Origin: Methylomarinum sp.
GTDB taxonomy: Bacteria; Pseudomonadota; Gammaproteobacteria; Methylococcales; Methylomonadaceae
Direction of reading: 5' to 3'
NCBI GenBank assembly: GCA_013139755.1
Contig: WTAG01000139.1
Span: forward strand, 1-7,750
DNA length: 7,750 bases
This document shows positions 1 to 6,551 of the stretch, in pieces (the stretch's first letter is position 1; every line of letters starts with the position of its first letter). Under the pieces are notes generated by a model that saw only the letters and a program-made list of their open reading frames with translations, made no database searches and was not told the DNA's origin. The position numbers were made by a program, and so were the translations under genes.

Positions 1-30
1 AGGTCAAAACAGCTTTTGCTGTTTTAACCT
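1..30. terminator. Imperfect hairpin, possible terminator or leader element
   Basis: The arms at 1-13 and 18-30 pair with one mismatch (5 against 26) around a TTTT loop; the core is AAAACAGC/GCTGTTTT. No long T tract follows the stem on either strand, so an intrinsic terminator is only possible, not clear. In E. coli-like gene order pyrH would lie just left of this window, reading leftward, which would put this hairpin in its leader. That neighbour is not visible. Just after it, 26-39 and 40-52 form an imperfect tandem pair that begins AACCTTG. Confidence 0.4.
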
Positions 31-56
31 TGTACCCTTAACCTTGCCCCTAATCC

Positions 57-302
57 TTTTTTGCTCCTCGGCAACTGCTCCTGCGTTGCTTTACTACACA
101 CCATCCATGGTGCTATGCAAAAACGGCATTCGCCACATCCACTACTTTGTGGCTCACCGTTTTTTGCTCCTCGACAACTGCTCCTGCGTTGTTCTACTAC
201 ACACCATCCATGGTGCTATGCAAAAACGGCATTCGCCACATCCCTGTAACTCACCGTTTTTTGCTCCTGCAAAAACGGCATTCGCCACATCCCTGTGGCT
301 CA
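57..302. repeat. Tandem structured repeat: two full copies and one internally deleted copy
   Basis: Three units each begin TTTTTTGCTCC at 57, 160 and 257. Unit 1 (57-159, 103 bp) and unit 2 (160-256, 97 bp) are nearly identical apart from a few substitutions and a 6-bp indel near the end. Unit 3 (257-302) jumps from GCTCC straight to TGCAAAAACGGC and so lacks the middle of the unit. Each full unit can fold into several hairpins: GCAAC/GTTGC (71-75 with 85-89 in unit 1), CACCAT/ATGGTG around CC, and GCCACA/TGTGGC (broken in unit 2). In unit 2 an outer pair, CCGTTTTTTGC against GCAAAAACGG, encloses the first two. Unit lengths are not multiples of three in all copies, and the open frames across the region mirror one another because of the repeat, so I do not read it as coding. 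It resembles ERIC- or MITE-like intergenic palindromic elements in style only. I do not recognise the family. Confidence 0.85.
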
Positions 303-330
303 AAAAAAACCCGGTTTAAAACCGGGTTTT
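302..330 (-). terminator. Rho-independent terminator of rpsB-tsf
   Basis: Read on the minus strand, a GC-rich stem (CCCGG at 310-314 pairing with CCGGG at 322-326, extended by A-T pairs on both sides) is followed by a run of eight T (complement of 302-309). It begins only a few bases after the tsf stop codon. This is a textbook intrinsic terminator, and it separates tsf from whatever lies to the left. The stem is symmetrical and flanked by A/T runs, but the better T tract is on the minus side. Confidence 0.9.
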
Positions 331-334
331 AAAA

Positions 335-1219
335 TTATGCGCTGGCTGCTGCCTGAGCTCTAACTTCTTCTGCAAAATCTAACTCTTCTTTTTCAATGCC
401 TTCGCCTACTTCAAAACGAGTAAAACGTACAATTGCATTGTCTTTAGATTTAACTAATTGAGCAACAGTCATTTTATCGTCTTTAATAAAAGCCTGTCCT
501 TCAAGTGTTACTTCAGCTAAGAATTTTTTAATTCTTCCTGTGATCATTTTCTCAACAATCTCAGGTTTTTTACCACTCTCTAACGCTTGAGCTGTAAAAA
601 TATCTTTTTCTTTTTGAATCAATTCTTCAGAAACTTGATCTTCAGAAACACATGTTGGGTTTACAGCTGCAACATGCATTGCAATGTCTTTACCTAATTC
701 ACTGTCATTCTTAGCAAGTTCGATAATAACAGCAATTTTTCCACCATGTAGATAGCATGCAGTACCACCGTCAACATTTGCATATTTCACAAAACGTCTA
801 ACTGAAATATTTTCACCCACTTTAGCAATTAAAGCACGACGCGCTGTATCAACAGACTCGCCATTTGCTAAAGTCATTTCTAATAATTGCTCATTACTTT
901 CAACATTATTAGTTAATAATGCTTCTGTTACTGTATTAACAAAACCAGTAAAATCTTCACTTTTAACAACGAAATCAGTTTCACTGTTAACTTCAAGCAT
1001 AACAACCGTTTTAGCATCATCGCTTGTTTTTATGCTAATCATACCTTCAGCAGCAACACGACCGGCTTTTTTATCTGCTTTGGCAAGCCCTGATTTACGC
1101 ATATTTTCAATAGCTAAATCCATATCGCCATTAGCTTCTTTCAAATTCCTTTTGCATTCCATCATCCCCGAACCCGTTCTATCACGAAGTTCCTTAACCA
1201 TTGCAGCCGTAATACTCAT
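335..1219 (-). CDS. tsf: Elongation factor Ts (EF-Ts)
   Basis: EF-Ts is the cytoplasmic guanine nucleotide exchange factor that releases GDP from EF-Tu during translation elongation. The 294-residue product is slightly longer than the 283-residue E. coli protein. The N-terminal UBA-like domain carries the signature LRDRTGSGMMECK (about residues 11-23), followed by ANGDMDLAIENMRKSG. The EF-Tu-contacting TDFV motif is at 81-84, with Asp82 and Phe83 as the expected key pair. The core and dimerisation region follows (KVGENISVRR, then IAMHVAAVNP), and the C-terminal EVGEGIEKEELDFAEEV matches the family end. The ATG at 1217-1219 fits the family N-terminus. Purine-rich GAG and GAGGG stretches lie upstream, though their spacing is not ideal. 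It is the second gene of the rpsB operon, with a hairpin before it and a strong terminator after it. Nothing is missing. Confidence 0.98.
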   Translation of the reverse strand: MSITAAMVKELRDRTGSGMMECKRNLKEANGDMDLAIENMRKSGLAKADKKAGRVAAEGMISIKTSDDAKTVVMLEVNSETDFVVKSEDFTGFVNTVTEALLTNNVESNEQLLEMTLANGESVDTARRALIAKVGENISVRRFVKYANVDGGTACYLHGGKIAVIIELAKNDSELGKDIAMHVAAVNPTCVSEDQVSEELIQKEKDIFTAQALESGKKPEIVEKMITGRIKKFLAEVTLEGQAFIKDDKMTVAQLVKSKDNAIVRFTRFEVGEGIEKEELDFAEEVRAQAAASA

Positions 1220-1246
1220 TATCTCTAAACCCTCAAATTCTTAACT

Positions 1247-1283
1247 AAAAAAACGCCCCCAATATAATATAAAGGGAGCGTTT
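1247..1283 (-). terminator. Attenuator-like terminator between rpsB and tsf
   Basis: On the minus strand, AAACGCTCCC (complement of 1274-1283) pairs with the complement of 1251-1260 with one mismatch, around a 13-nt AT-rich loop. Seven T (complement of 1247-1253) follow. It lies in the 103-bp gap between the rpsB stop and the tsf start. From what I recall of E. coli, a partial terminator in this gap lets some polymerase through to tsf. The same arrangement here suggests tsf is expressed below rpsB, or at an adjusted level. Leakiness is inferred; the structure is seen. Confidence 0.8.
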
Positions 1284-1322
1284 AAAATGACTCATTTATA
1301 CAAGCCAAATGTTTACAAAAAC

Positions 1323-2069
1323 TTAACCTTCAGTTGTTGCTGTTTCTTCAACAAAATCTTCTGATTTTGCTGATGCAGCCAAGCCTGCTGATTTTGCTTC
1401 TAAAACTGCTGCCGAAGCACTTTGGCAATACAATTTAACTGCTCGAATTGAATCATCATTACCAGGAATTACATAATCGATACCTTCAGGTGAATTATTT
1501 GAATCCACAATACCAACAACTGGAATACATAATTTTTTAGCTTCTTTAATCGCATTCTTTTCGTAACCAACATCTAATACAAAAAGTGCATCCGGTGTGC
1601 CACGCATATCTTTGATGCCGCCTAAGCTACGTTCAAGCTTCTCCATTTCGCGTTCCATGCCTAAAGCTTCTTTCTTGCTGAACCTTTGGTACATAGTGCC
1701 ATCAGCTTTCATTGCTTCTAACTCTTTTAAACGATTAATTGATTTTTTAATTGTTTTAAAGTTAGTCAACATACCACCTAACCAGCGATGGTTAACAAAT
1801 GGCATTCCACAACGTTTTGCTTCTTCTGCAACCGTTTTACGTGCTGATTTTTTTGTTCCAACAAACAAGATGTTACCTTTGTTTGCTGTCATTTTACCAA
1901 GATAGTTCATCGCGCCGTTAAACAATGGAAGCGTTTGCTCTAAATCTATAATATAAATTTTATTACGCGCACCAAAAATGTACGGAGCCATTTTTGGATT
2001 CCAGTAACGAGTTTGATGTCCAAAATGAACACCTGCTTCTAACATTTGACGCATTGACACTGCTGCCAT
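1323..2069 (-). CDS. rpsB: 30S ribosomal protein S2
   Basis: S2 is a small-subunit ribosomal protein that binds late, at the head-body junction near S1. The product is 248 residues (E. coli 241). The family N-terminus [20 protein letters not shown] (residues 6-25) includes the first S2 signature. [12 protein letters not shown] (69-80) and [13 protein letters not shown] (91-103) are typical of the central region, and the second signature spans about 159-206: [29 protein letters not shown], then SIRAVKLY. The charged coiled-coil segment at about 107-150 is also expected. The ATG at 2067-2069 follows a strong AGGAG Shine-Dalgarno (complement of 2076-2080) at 6-nt spacing. It heads the operon with tsf, is divergent from map as in E. 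coli, and has a structured leader that probably mediates S2 autorepression. Confidence 0.98.
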   Translation of the reverse strand: MAAVSMRQMLEAGVHFGHQTRYWNPKMAPYIFGARNKIYIIDLEQTLPLFNGAMNYLGKMTANKGNILFVGTKKSARKTVAEEAKRCGMPFVNHRWLGGMLTNFKTIKKSINRLKELEAMKADGTMYQRFSKKEALGMEREMEKLERSLGGIKDMRGTPDALFVLDVGYEKNAIKEAKKLCIPVVGIVDSNNSPEGIDYVIPGNDDSIRAVKLYCQSASAAVLEAKSAGLAASAKSEDFVEETATTEG

Positions 2070-2080
2070 TATTTTCTCCT

Positions 2081-2203
2081 AAGTAATTGACTGATTCTAT
2101 CAGTCTTGGGTTACGCCTCCACCTATCCCGCTTGATAACCGGCTTTAAAAACCAGCACCCTACCAACCGTGTCGATAAATGTGAGTATTAATATAAAAAT
2201 GAA
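2081..2203 (-). promoter_or_regulatory. Putative S2 leader RNA (t44/tff-like) upstream of rpsB
   Basis: The transcript from the predicted promoter would carry a leader of about 130 nt before rpsB. On the minus strand it shows three stem-loops: CTGG...CCGG (complement of 2139-2155, with G-U pairs), GGGATA...TAACCC enclosing GGTGGAGGCG (complement of 2108-2129), and a perfect 7-bp GACTGAT/ATCAGTC hairpin with a 3-nt loop (2089-2105) only 8 nt before the Shine-Dalgarno. In E. coli the RNA called t44 or tff lies at this position between map and rpsB, and it is known to be the rpsB 5' leader through which S2 represses rpsB-tsf. The purine-rich GTGGAGGC core with TAACCC looks familiar from that leader. 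Assignment by position and motif is my inference; no covariance search was run. Confidence 0.6.
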
Positions 2204-2209
2204 CTTACC

Positions 2210-2238
2210 TTTATACCATATTTTTCTTTTTACAACAA
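2210..2238 (-). promoter_or_regulatory. Sigma-70-type promoter of rpsB-tsf
   Basis: On the minus strand a -35 box TTGTTG (complement of 2233-2238) is separated by exactly 17 nt from a -10 box TATAAA (complement of 2210-2215). The spacer is A-rich. The predicted start near 2203 would give a leader of about 130 nt, consistent with the structured leader listed separately. Prediction from motifs and spacing only. Confidence 0.6.
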
Positions 2239-2591
2239 ACAAAACCATGCTGCATTCTTACTTGCTTACTATTTAACTTAACGCTTCTACATAGCTCTAT
2301 TATCACCTTAGCTGCATTAAAAAACAGCACCACTGGCAAGTGCTAAATTTTAGCATACAAACAACAATACTTCTGGTTACTATGACAGTCGATTTTCTAC
2401 AGGTCTGTTTTTTGCGTACAGCCAACAACACCAAATAGACAAAGATCAATTCACTATAAATTCTGCACTCGTGACCACAAGAAGCCTATACTCACAAGCC
2501 GACTTTAGCCTGCCAAATATATTTTACTTACCAAAGATACCGCGACTAAACTAAAATATATCAACATATCTTACAATACAGTTATAACTTT
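2239..2591. other. AT-rich divergent intergenic region upstream of map
   Basis: These 353 bp between the rpsB promoter and map contain no convincing gene; the longest ATG-initiated frame I checked (from 2382) is only 18 codons. Structure seen: a hairpin CACT/AGTG at about 2331-2342, immediately followed by a perfect 15-nt palindrome TGCTAAATTTTAGCA at 2341-2355. No T tract follows, so an operator or cruciform is more likely than a terminator. The map promoter must lie here, but I found no good -35/-10 pair. TACAAT at 2572-2577 is the best -10 candidate and has no recognisable -35. Confidence 0.5.
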
Positions 2592-3356
2592 ATGAGTATT
2601 ACCATTAAAAACGAATCAGAAATCGATAAAATGCGGATCGCAGGAAAACTAGCCGCTGAAGTATTAGAGATGATTGAACCCCATGTTATACCTGGCATTA
2701 CAACAAACGAATTAGACCGAATTTGCCACGACTATATTGTTAATGACCAGAAAGCCATACCCGCCCCACTGAATTATCGCGGCTTCCCGAAATCCATCTG
2801 CACATCGATAAACCAAACCATCTGCCATGGCATTCCCAATGAAAAACCCCTTAAAAAGGGTGACATTATTAATATTGATATAACTGTTATTAAAGATGGC
2901 TATCATGGCGACACCAGTAAAATGTTCTGCGTAGGACAAGTTGCTCAACATGCTAAACGCCTGATTGATATTACCCAAGAATCATTATTTCTTGCTATAG
3001 ATCAAGTGAAACCTGGAGCAACTCTTGGGGATATTGGCCATGCCATTCAAAAACATGCAGAATCAAATCGCTACTCTATTGTTCGAGAATTTTGTGGACA
3101 TGGTATCGGAAAAAATTTCCACGAAGACCCTCACGTAATGCATTTTGGTAAAGCCGGTGAAGGTGATGTTTTAGAAGCAGGCATGATCTTCACCATTGAA
3201 CCGATGCTTAACATCGGCAAAAGACACATGAAGGTCCTTAAAGATGGCTGGACTGCCGTCACTAAAGACCGCAGCCTTTCAGCACAATGGGAACACACCA
3301 TTCTTGTCACAGCTACGGGCCACGAAATTCTGACACTACGCCAGGAAGAGATGTGA
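2592..3356 (+). CDS. map: Methionine aminopeptidase, type I
   Basis: This enzyme is a cytoplasmic, dinuclear-metal peptidase that removes the N-terminal methionine from nascent proteins whose second residue is small. The 254-residue length and lack of an N-terminal extension fit bacterial type Ia (E. coli 264). All five metal ligands are present: Asp96 (INIDIT), Asp107 (HGDTS), His170 (CGHGIG), Glu203 (FTIEP) and Glu234 (QWEHT). Substrate-pocket His79 (CHGIP) and His177 (FHEDP) are also there. The ATG at 2592 gives the usual SITIKNESEIDKMR start, but no Shine-Dalgarno precedes it, which is unusual for so conserved a gene. It is divergent from rpsB and overlaps glnD by 4 nt, so the two genes are very probably one operon. 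Confidence 0.98.
   Translation: MSITIKNESEIDKMRIAGKLAAEVLEMIEPHVIPGITTNELDRICHDYIVNDQKAIPAPLNYRGFPKSICTSINQTICHGIPNEKPLKKGDIINIDITVIKDGYHGDTSKMFCVGQVAQHAKRLIDITQESLFLAIDQVKPGATLGDIGHAIQKHAESNRYSIVREFCGHGIGKNFHEDPHVMHFGKAGEGDVLEAGMIFTIEPMLNIGKRHMKVLKDGWTAVTKDRSLSAQWEHTILVTATGHEILTLRQEEM
3343..3356 (+). promoter_or_regulatory. Ribosome binding site and GTGA overlap that set the glnD start
   Basis: AGGA at 3343-3346 (within AGGAAGAG) stands 6 nt before GTG at 3353-3355. This GTG is in the glnD frame and shares bases with the map stop TGA (3354-3356), giving a GTGA overlap typical of translational coupling. The in-frame ATG at 3287 lies deep in map, would add 22 residues unlike any GlnD N-terminus, and has no better ribosome site, so GTG is preferred. 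Confidence 0.8.
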
Positions 3357-6004
3357 ACGTACACCCAACATTAAGCCCTGACAAAATATTTGCTTCAGAA
3401 AACTCCCCCAGCACTCTAAAACAAATAATTACCGATAAATACCAGGAACAAAGTCAAAAATTCGACCCTCAGGGCAATGTTGGACAGCTACTGATAGAAA
3501 ATGCAGTTTTTATTGACCATATTTTAACGCTCTGCTGGAATCATTTTCTTAAACAGTATGCCACGCAACTAAGCCATGTTGCCACAGGTGGATATGGTAG
3601 AAATGAACTATTTCCCAACTCAGATATAGACATACTTATTCTGCTAAAAAACTCTGAAACCAGCACACTTCAAGACAACCTATCTGCTTTTTCTAATTTC
3701 TTATGGGATATCGGCTTAAAACCAGGACAAAGCGTACGCACCATTGCTGAATGCATCCAAACAGCAAAAGAAGATCAAACCATCATGACCAGCCTACTAG
3801 AAACCAGGCTAATTTGTGGAAATTCAATTCTATTTACAGATTTAAAACAACAAATTCAACCAAAAAAAATTTGGCCAACCGATCGGTTTTTTGCAGCAAA
3901 GATGCATGAACAGGAACAGCGCTACATTAAATATCACGACACTGCTTACAACCTTGAACCCAATATTAAAGAAGGCCCAGGCGGCTTACGCGACTTACAA
4001 AATATATCCTGGGTGTTTAAACATCATTACAACAGCCCATCTCTTAAAGAGCTCATTAAGTATGGCTTTTTTTCTGAATCAGAATACGATGAGCTTATCA
4101 TTTGCCGCAACACACTATGGCGCATTCGATTCGCCCTACACACTCTAACCAATCGCTGTGAAGACAGACTTATCTTTGATTACCAACGAGAACTAGCAAA
4201 TCAATTTGGTTTCATAGATACAAACAACAACCCTGATGTTGAGCAGTTTATGCAGCATTACTTTAAAACAGTAATGGAACTTGAACGCATGAATGAAATG
4301 TTACTACAATTCTTCAGTGAAAAACTCATAGATTCAGAGCAAATCAAACAACTTCACCCAACTAGCGACCACTTTATAGCTATCAACGGCTATCTGGAGG
4401 TCAAAGAAGATGACACATTCAGCAAGCATCCACTGGCATTGCTAGAAATTTTCCCTCTATTACAACAGCATAAATCTCTAAAGGGGGTAAGAGCCTCCAC
4501 AATACGATTAATTCGTAGCAACTTACATCTGATTAACGACGAGTTTCGTACCAACCCAAAAGCTAATCAACTTTTTCTATCCATATTCAAATCACCTCGC
4601 GGTATTACGCAACAATTACGACGAATGAACCGATACGGCATTTTGGCAGCCTACCTACCTTGCTTCGCCAACATTGTCGCTCGCATGCAATACGACTTAT
4701 TTCATATTTATACCGTTGATGCCCATACCCTTTTTGTATTACGCAATCTACGTCGATTTTCATTAGAAAAACATAACGATGAGTTACCTTTCTGTAACAG
4801 CGTTTTTCTACGCATCAGCAAACCACACATATTATATTTAGCGGCTTTATTTCACGATATAGCCAAAGGCATGGGAGGTGACCACTCAGTTTTAGGCGAA
4901 GAAATTGCTCATCAATTCTGTATTCAACACAAAATCTCCAAACATGACACTAAACTCATTACCTGGCTAGTTCGTAACCATCTAATCATGTCGATGACCG
5001 CTCAAAGAAAAGACATTAGCGACCCCAATATTATTCATAAATTTGCCTTGCAAGTTGGCAGCATCGAATACCTCAATCACCTCTATTTATTTACTGTCGC
5101 AGATATCAGAGCCACAAACCCAAGCCTATGGAATTCATGGAAAGACTCTTTATTACTTGAGTTATACACCTATACTCACAGCGCATTACATCGGGGATTA
5201 CAAAACCCAATTGCAAGATCGGAACGCTTATATGAAAACAAGCAAGAAGCCAAAGAAGAGCTCATAGGCTTAGGGGTTTCTGAATCAACCATACAAAAAA
5301 CATGGAACAAAATCAGTGATGACTATTTTTTACGTTATTCAGCTGATGAAATAGCATGGCACACCATTGCTATAGCATCCACCTCAAAAAAAGAACTACC
5401 ATTAGTCATATTACGCCCACAAAACCAACGAGGCAGCGTAGAAATATTTGTTTATGCAAAAAATGAAAACAATATCTTTTCATTAAGTGCCAACACACTT
5501 GACTGCTTGGGACTCACTATTCTTGATGCACGCATTATCACAACAACCTTAGCAGCAGAACAATATGTACTTAATAGCTTTCAAGTACTTGAACAATCTG
5601 GCGAATCAATAAAAGACCTACATAGAGAACTACATATTTGTAAAACATTACAAAACAACCTGCAAAATCTCGAAGTCAAAGAACAGCTCAATATTCACAG
5701 ACAATCAAGACAAGCCAGACACTTCCCCATTCCCAGCCGAATTATTTTTCATAAAGACCCGCTTAACAGATACACTATTATTGAACTTATAACCACCGAC
5801 TACTCAGGCCTTTTAGCAACTATAGGACAGGCCTTTATTGATCTTGATATCCAATTACACGACGCAAAAATCACCACCATTGGCAGCAGAGCAGAAGACA
5901 TGTTTTATATTACCGACTTTCAATCTAATCTTATCTCAAGCCCAGAGAGACTGGAAGACATAAGATCAAAATTACTTTCAATTTTAGAAGCACAAGATAA
6001 CTAA
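3353..6004 (+). CDS. glnD: Bifunctional uridylyltransferase/uridylyl-removing enzyme (PII sensor)
   Basis: GlnD senses glutamine. When glutamine is low it uridylylates PII proteins (GlnB/GlnK); when glutamine is high it removes UMP. This controls glutamine synthetase adenylylation and the NtrBC response. From the GTG start it has 883 residues (E. coli 890). Domains in order: a nucleotidyltransferase domain with GGYGRNELF at 79-87 and catalytic DID at Asp91 and Asp93; the linker with NIKEGPGGLRDLQ; an HD hydrolase domain with His501-Asp502 in LAALFHDIAKG, carrying the uridylyl-removing activity (E. coli His514-Asp515); then two C-terminal ACT domains at about 685-770 and 807-880 that bind glutamine (the second includes TTDYSGLLATIGQAF). 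It is coupled to map by a 4-nt overlap. The stop is only 10 bp from the convergent PilZ gene, with no terminator in the gap. All key residues are intact. Confidence 0.97.
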   Translation: MNVHPTLSPDKIFASENSPSTLKQIITDKYQEQSQKFDPQGNVGQLLIENAVFIDHILTLCWNHFLKQYATQLSHVATGGYGRNELFPNSDIDILILLKNSETSTLQDNLSAFSNFLWDIGLKPGQSVRTIAECIQTAKEDQTIMTSLLETRLICGNSILFTDLKQQIQPKKIWPTDRFFAAKMHEQEQRYIKYHDTAYNLEPNIKEGPGGLRDLQNISWVFKHHYNSPSLKELIKYGFFSESEYDELIICRNTLWRIRFALHTLTNRCEDRLIFDYQRELANQFGFIDTNNNPDVEQFMQHYFKTVMELERMNEMLLQFFSEKLIDSEQIKQLHPTSDHFIAINGYLEVKEDDTFSKHPLALLEIFPLLQQHKSLKGVRASTIRLIRSNLHLINDEFRTNPKANQLFLSIFKSPRGITQQLRRMNRYGILAAYLPCFANIVARMQYDLFHIYTVDAHTLFVLRNLRRFSLEKHNDELPFCNSVFLRISKPHILYLAALFHDIAKGMGGDHSVLGEEIAHQFCIQHKISKHDTKLITWLVRNHLIMSMTAQRKDISDPNIIHKFALQVGSIEYLNHLYLFTVADIRATNPSLWNSWKDSLLLELYTYTHSALHRGLQNPIARSERLYENKQEAKEELIGLGVSESTIQKTWNKISDDYFLRYSADEIAWHTIAIASTSKKELPLVILRPQNQRGSVEIFVYAKNENNIFSLSANTLDCLGLTILDARIITTTLAAEQYVLNSFQVLEQSGESIKDLHRELHICKTLQNNLQNLEVKEQLNIHRQSRQARHFPIPSRIIFHKDPLNRYTIIELITTDYSGLLATIGQAFIDLDIQLHDAKITTIGSRAEDMFYITDFQSNLISSPERLEDIRSKLLSILEAQDN

Positions 6005-6014
6005 AACCTTATGT

Positions 6015-6398
6015 CTACGCATCATTAGATGCTGACACTGATTCTATATATTTATTCAACAAATCATAGCCGTTTTTATCAAGATCCATATAACGCACGC
6101 CAATTTTACATTGATCACGAGATATACGTCTTGAGAAAGCAACATGACAACGCGCTCCTATTTTCTCAGCCTGACCATTTTCAAAAGGCAGCTCCAACCA
6201 AAGAAAAAGCTCCACAGGCTTTCCATCACTAACAAAACAACCTCCCGGCGTAATTAAATTTCGCTCAAAAGTATTACACTGAATGCACACTCCTTCGTTA
6301 GAAGCATCCACAGCAACCACATCAAAATTAACACCCGCCCCATTTTCAACCACGGCAGAAAATTGTTTTTTTACACGAGGATAAGTTCTCTTTTCCAT
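6015..6398 (-). CDS. Single-domain PilZ protein, probable c-di-GMP receptor
   Basis: PilZ domains bind cyclic-di-GMP and relay it to motility, adhesion or secretion machinery. This 127-residue cytoplasmic protein has both binding motifs: RxxxR at Arg4-Arg8 (EKRTYPRVK) and DxSxxG at Asp31-Ser33-Gly36 (DASNEGVCI). These are followed by the expected beta-barrel pattern (VELFLWLELPF, then ARCHVAFSRRI and KIGVRYMDLD) and a C-terminal helix. No other domain, signal peptide or membrane segment is seen, so its output partner is unknown. The ATG at 6396-6398 puts the RxxxR at the very N-terminus, as is usual, with a weak GAAG ribosome site upstream. It is transcribed alone, convergent with glnD, and the two may share antisense 3' ends. 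Family assignment is strong; no specific gene name is supported. Confidence 0.9.
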   Translation of the reverse strand: MEKRTYPRVKKQFSAVVENGAGVNFDVVAVDASNEGVCIQCNTFERNLITPGGCFVSDGKPVELFLWLELPFENGQAEKIGARCHVAFSRRISRDQCKIGVRYMDLDKNGYDLLNKYIESVSASNDA

Positions 6399-6433
6399 AA
6401 TAATTTCTTCATAACTAAAACCTGTTTATTAAA

Positions 6434-6461
6434 ACATTAGCCTAAATTACTAATTTATCAA
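6434..6461 (-). promoter_or_regulatory. Candidate sigma-70 promoter for the PilZ gene
   Basis: On the minus strand TTGATA (complement of 6456-6461) and TAATGT (complement of 6434-6439) are separated by 16 nt. A start near 6427 would leave a leader of about 28 nt. The surroundings are very AT-rich, so chance matches are likely and confidence is limited. Confidence 0.4.
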
Positions 6462-6551
6462 ATAATTAATAAAAATAACTTTAAATAACTATTAACAAGC
6501 CACAGACTAAATCAAGCCATAGGCCGTTTCCTGTTTAGCTTTCAAAGATTG

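Noticed and set aside
57..256. tRNA-derived or tRNA-like element, suggested by the cloverleaf-like nesting of hairpins
   Set aside because: No T-loop GTTCGA motif, no CCA end and no anticodon arm of the right size can be placed.
57..302. CRISPR array
   Set aside because: Units are about 100 bp, contiguous and nearly identical along their whole length, with no unique spacers and no cas gene nearby.
44..332. Three overlapping plus-strand open frames of 61-91 codons across the left repeats
   Set aside because: They repeat one another because the DNA is a tandem repeat, they lie in different frames with no ribosome site, and the DNA shows hairpin structure including compensatory pairing. I regard them as fortuitous.
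1032..1905. Plus-strand open frames opposite tsf and rpsB
   Set aside because: They are antisense shadows of two unmistakable conserved genes and have no ribosome sites or known domains.
1963..2166. 67-codon minus-strand open frame overlapping the rpsB start and leader
   Set aside because: It is out of frame with rpsB and covers the structured leader and ribosome site. No protein family is visible.
3287..3352. N-terminal extension of GlnD from ATG 3287
   Set aside because: It lies wholly inside map in another frame, has no GlnD-like sequence, and a GTG with a good ribosome site at 3353 gives the family length.
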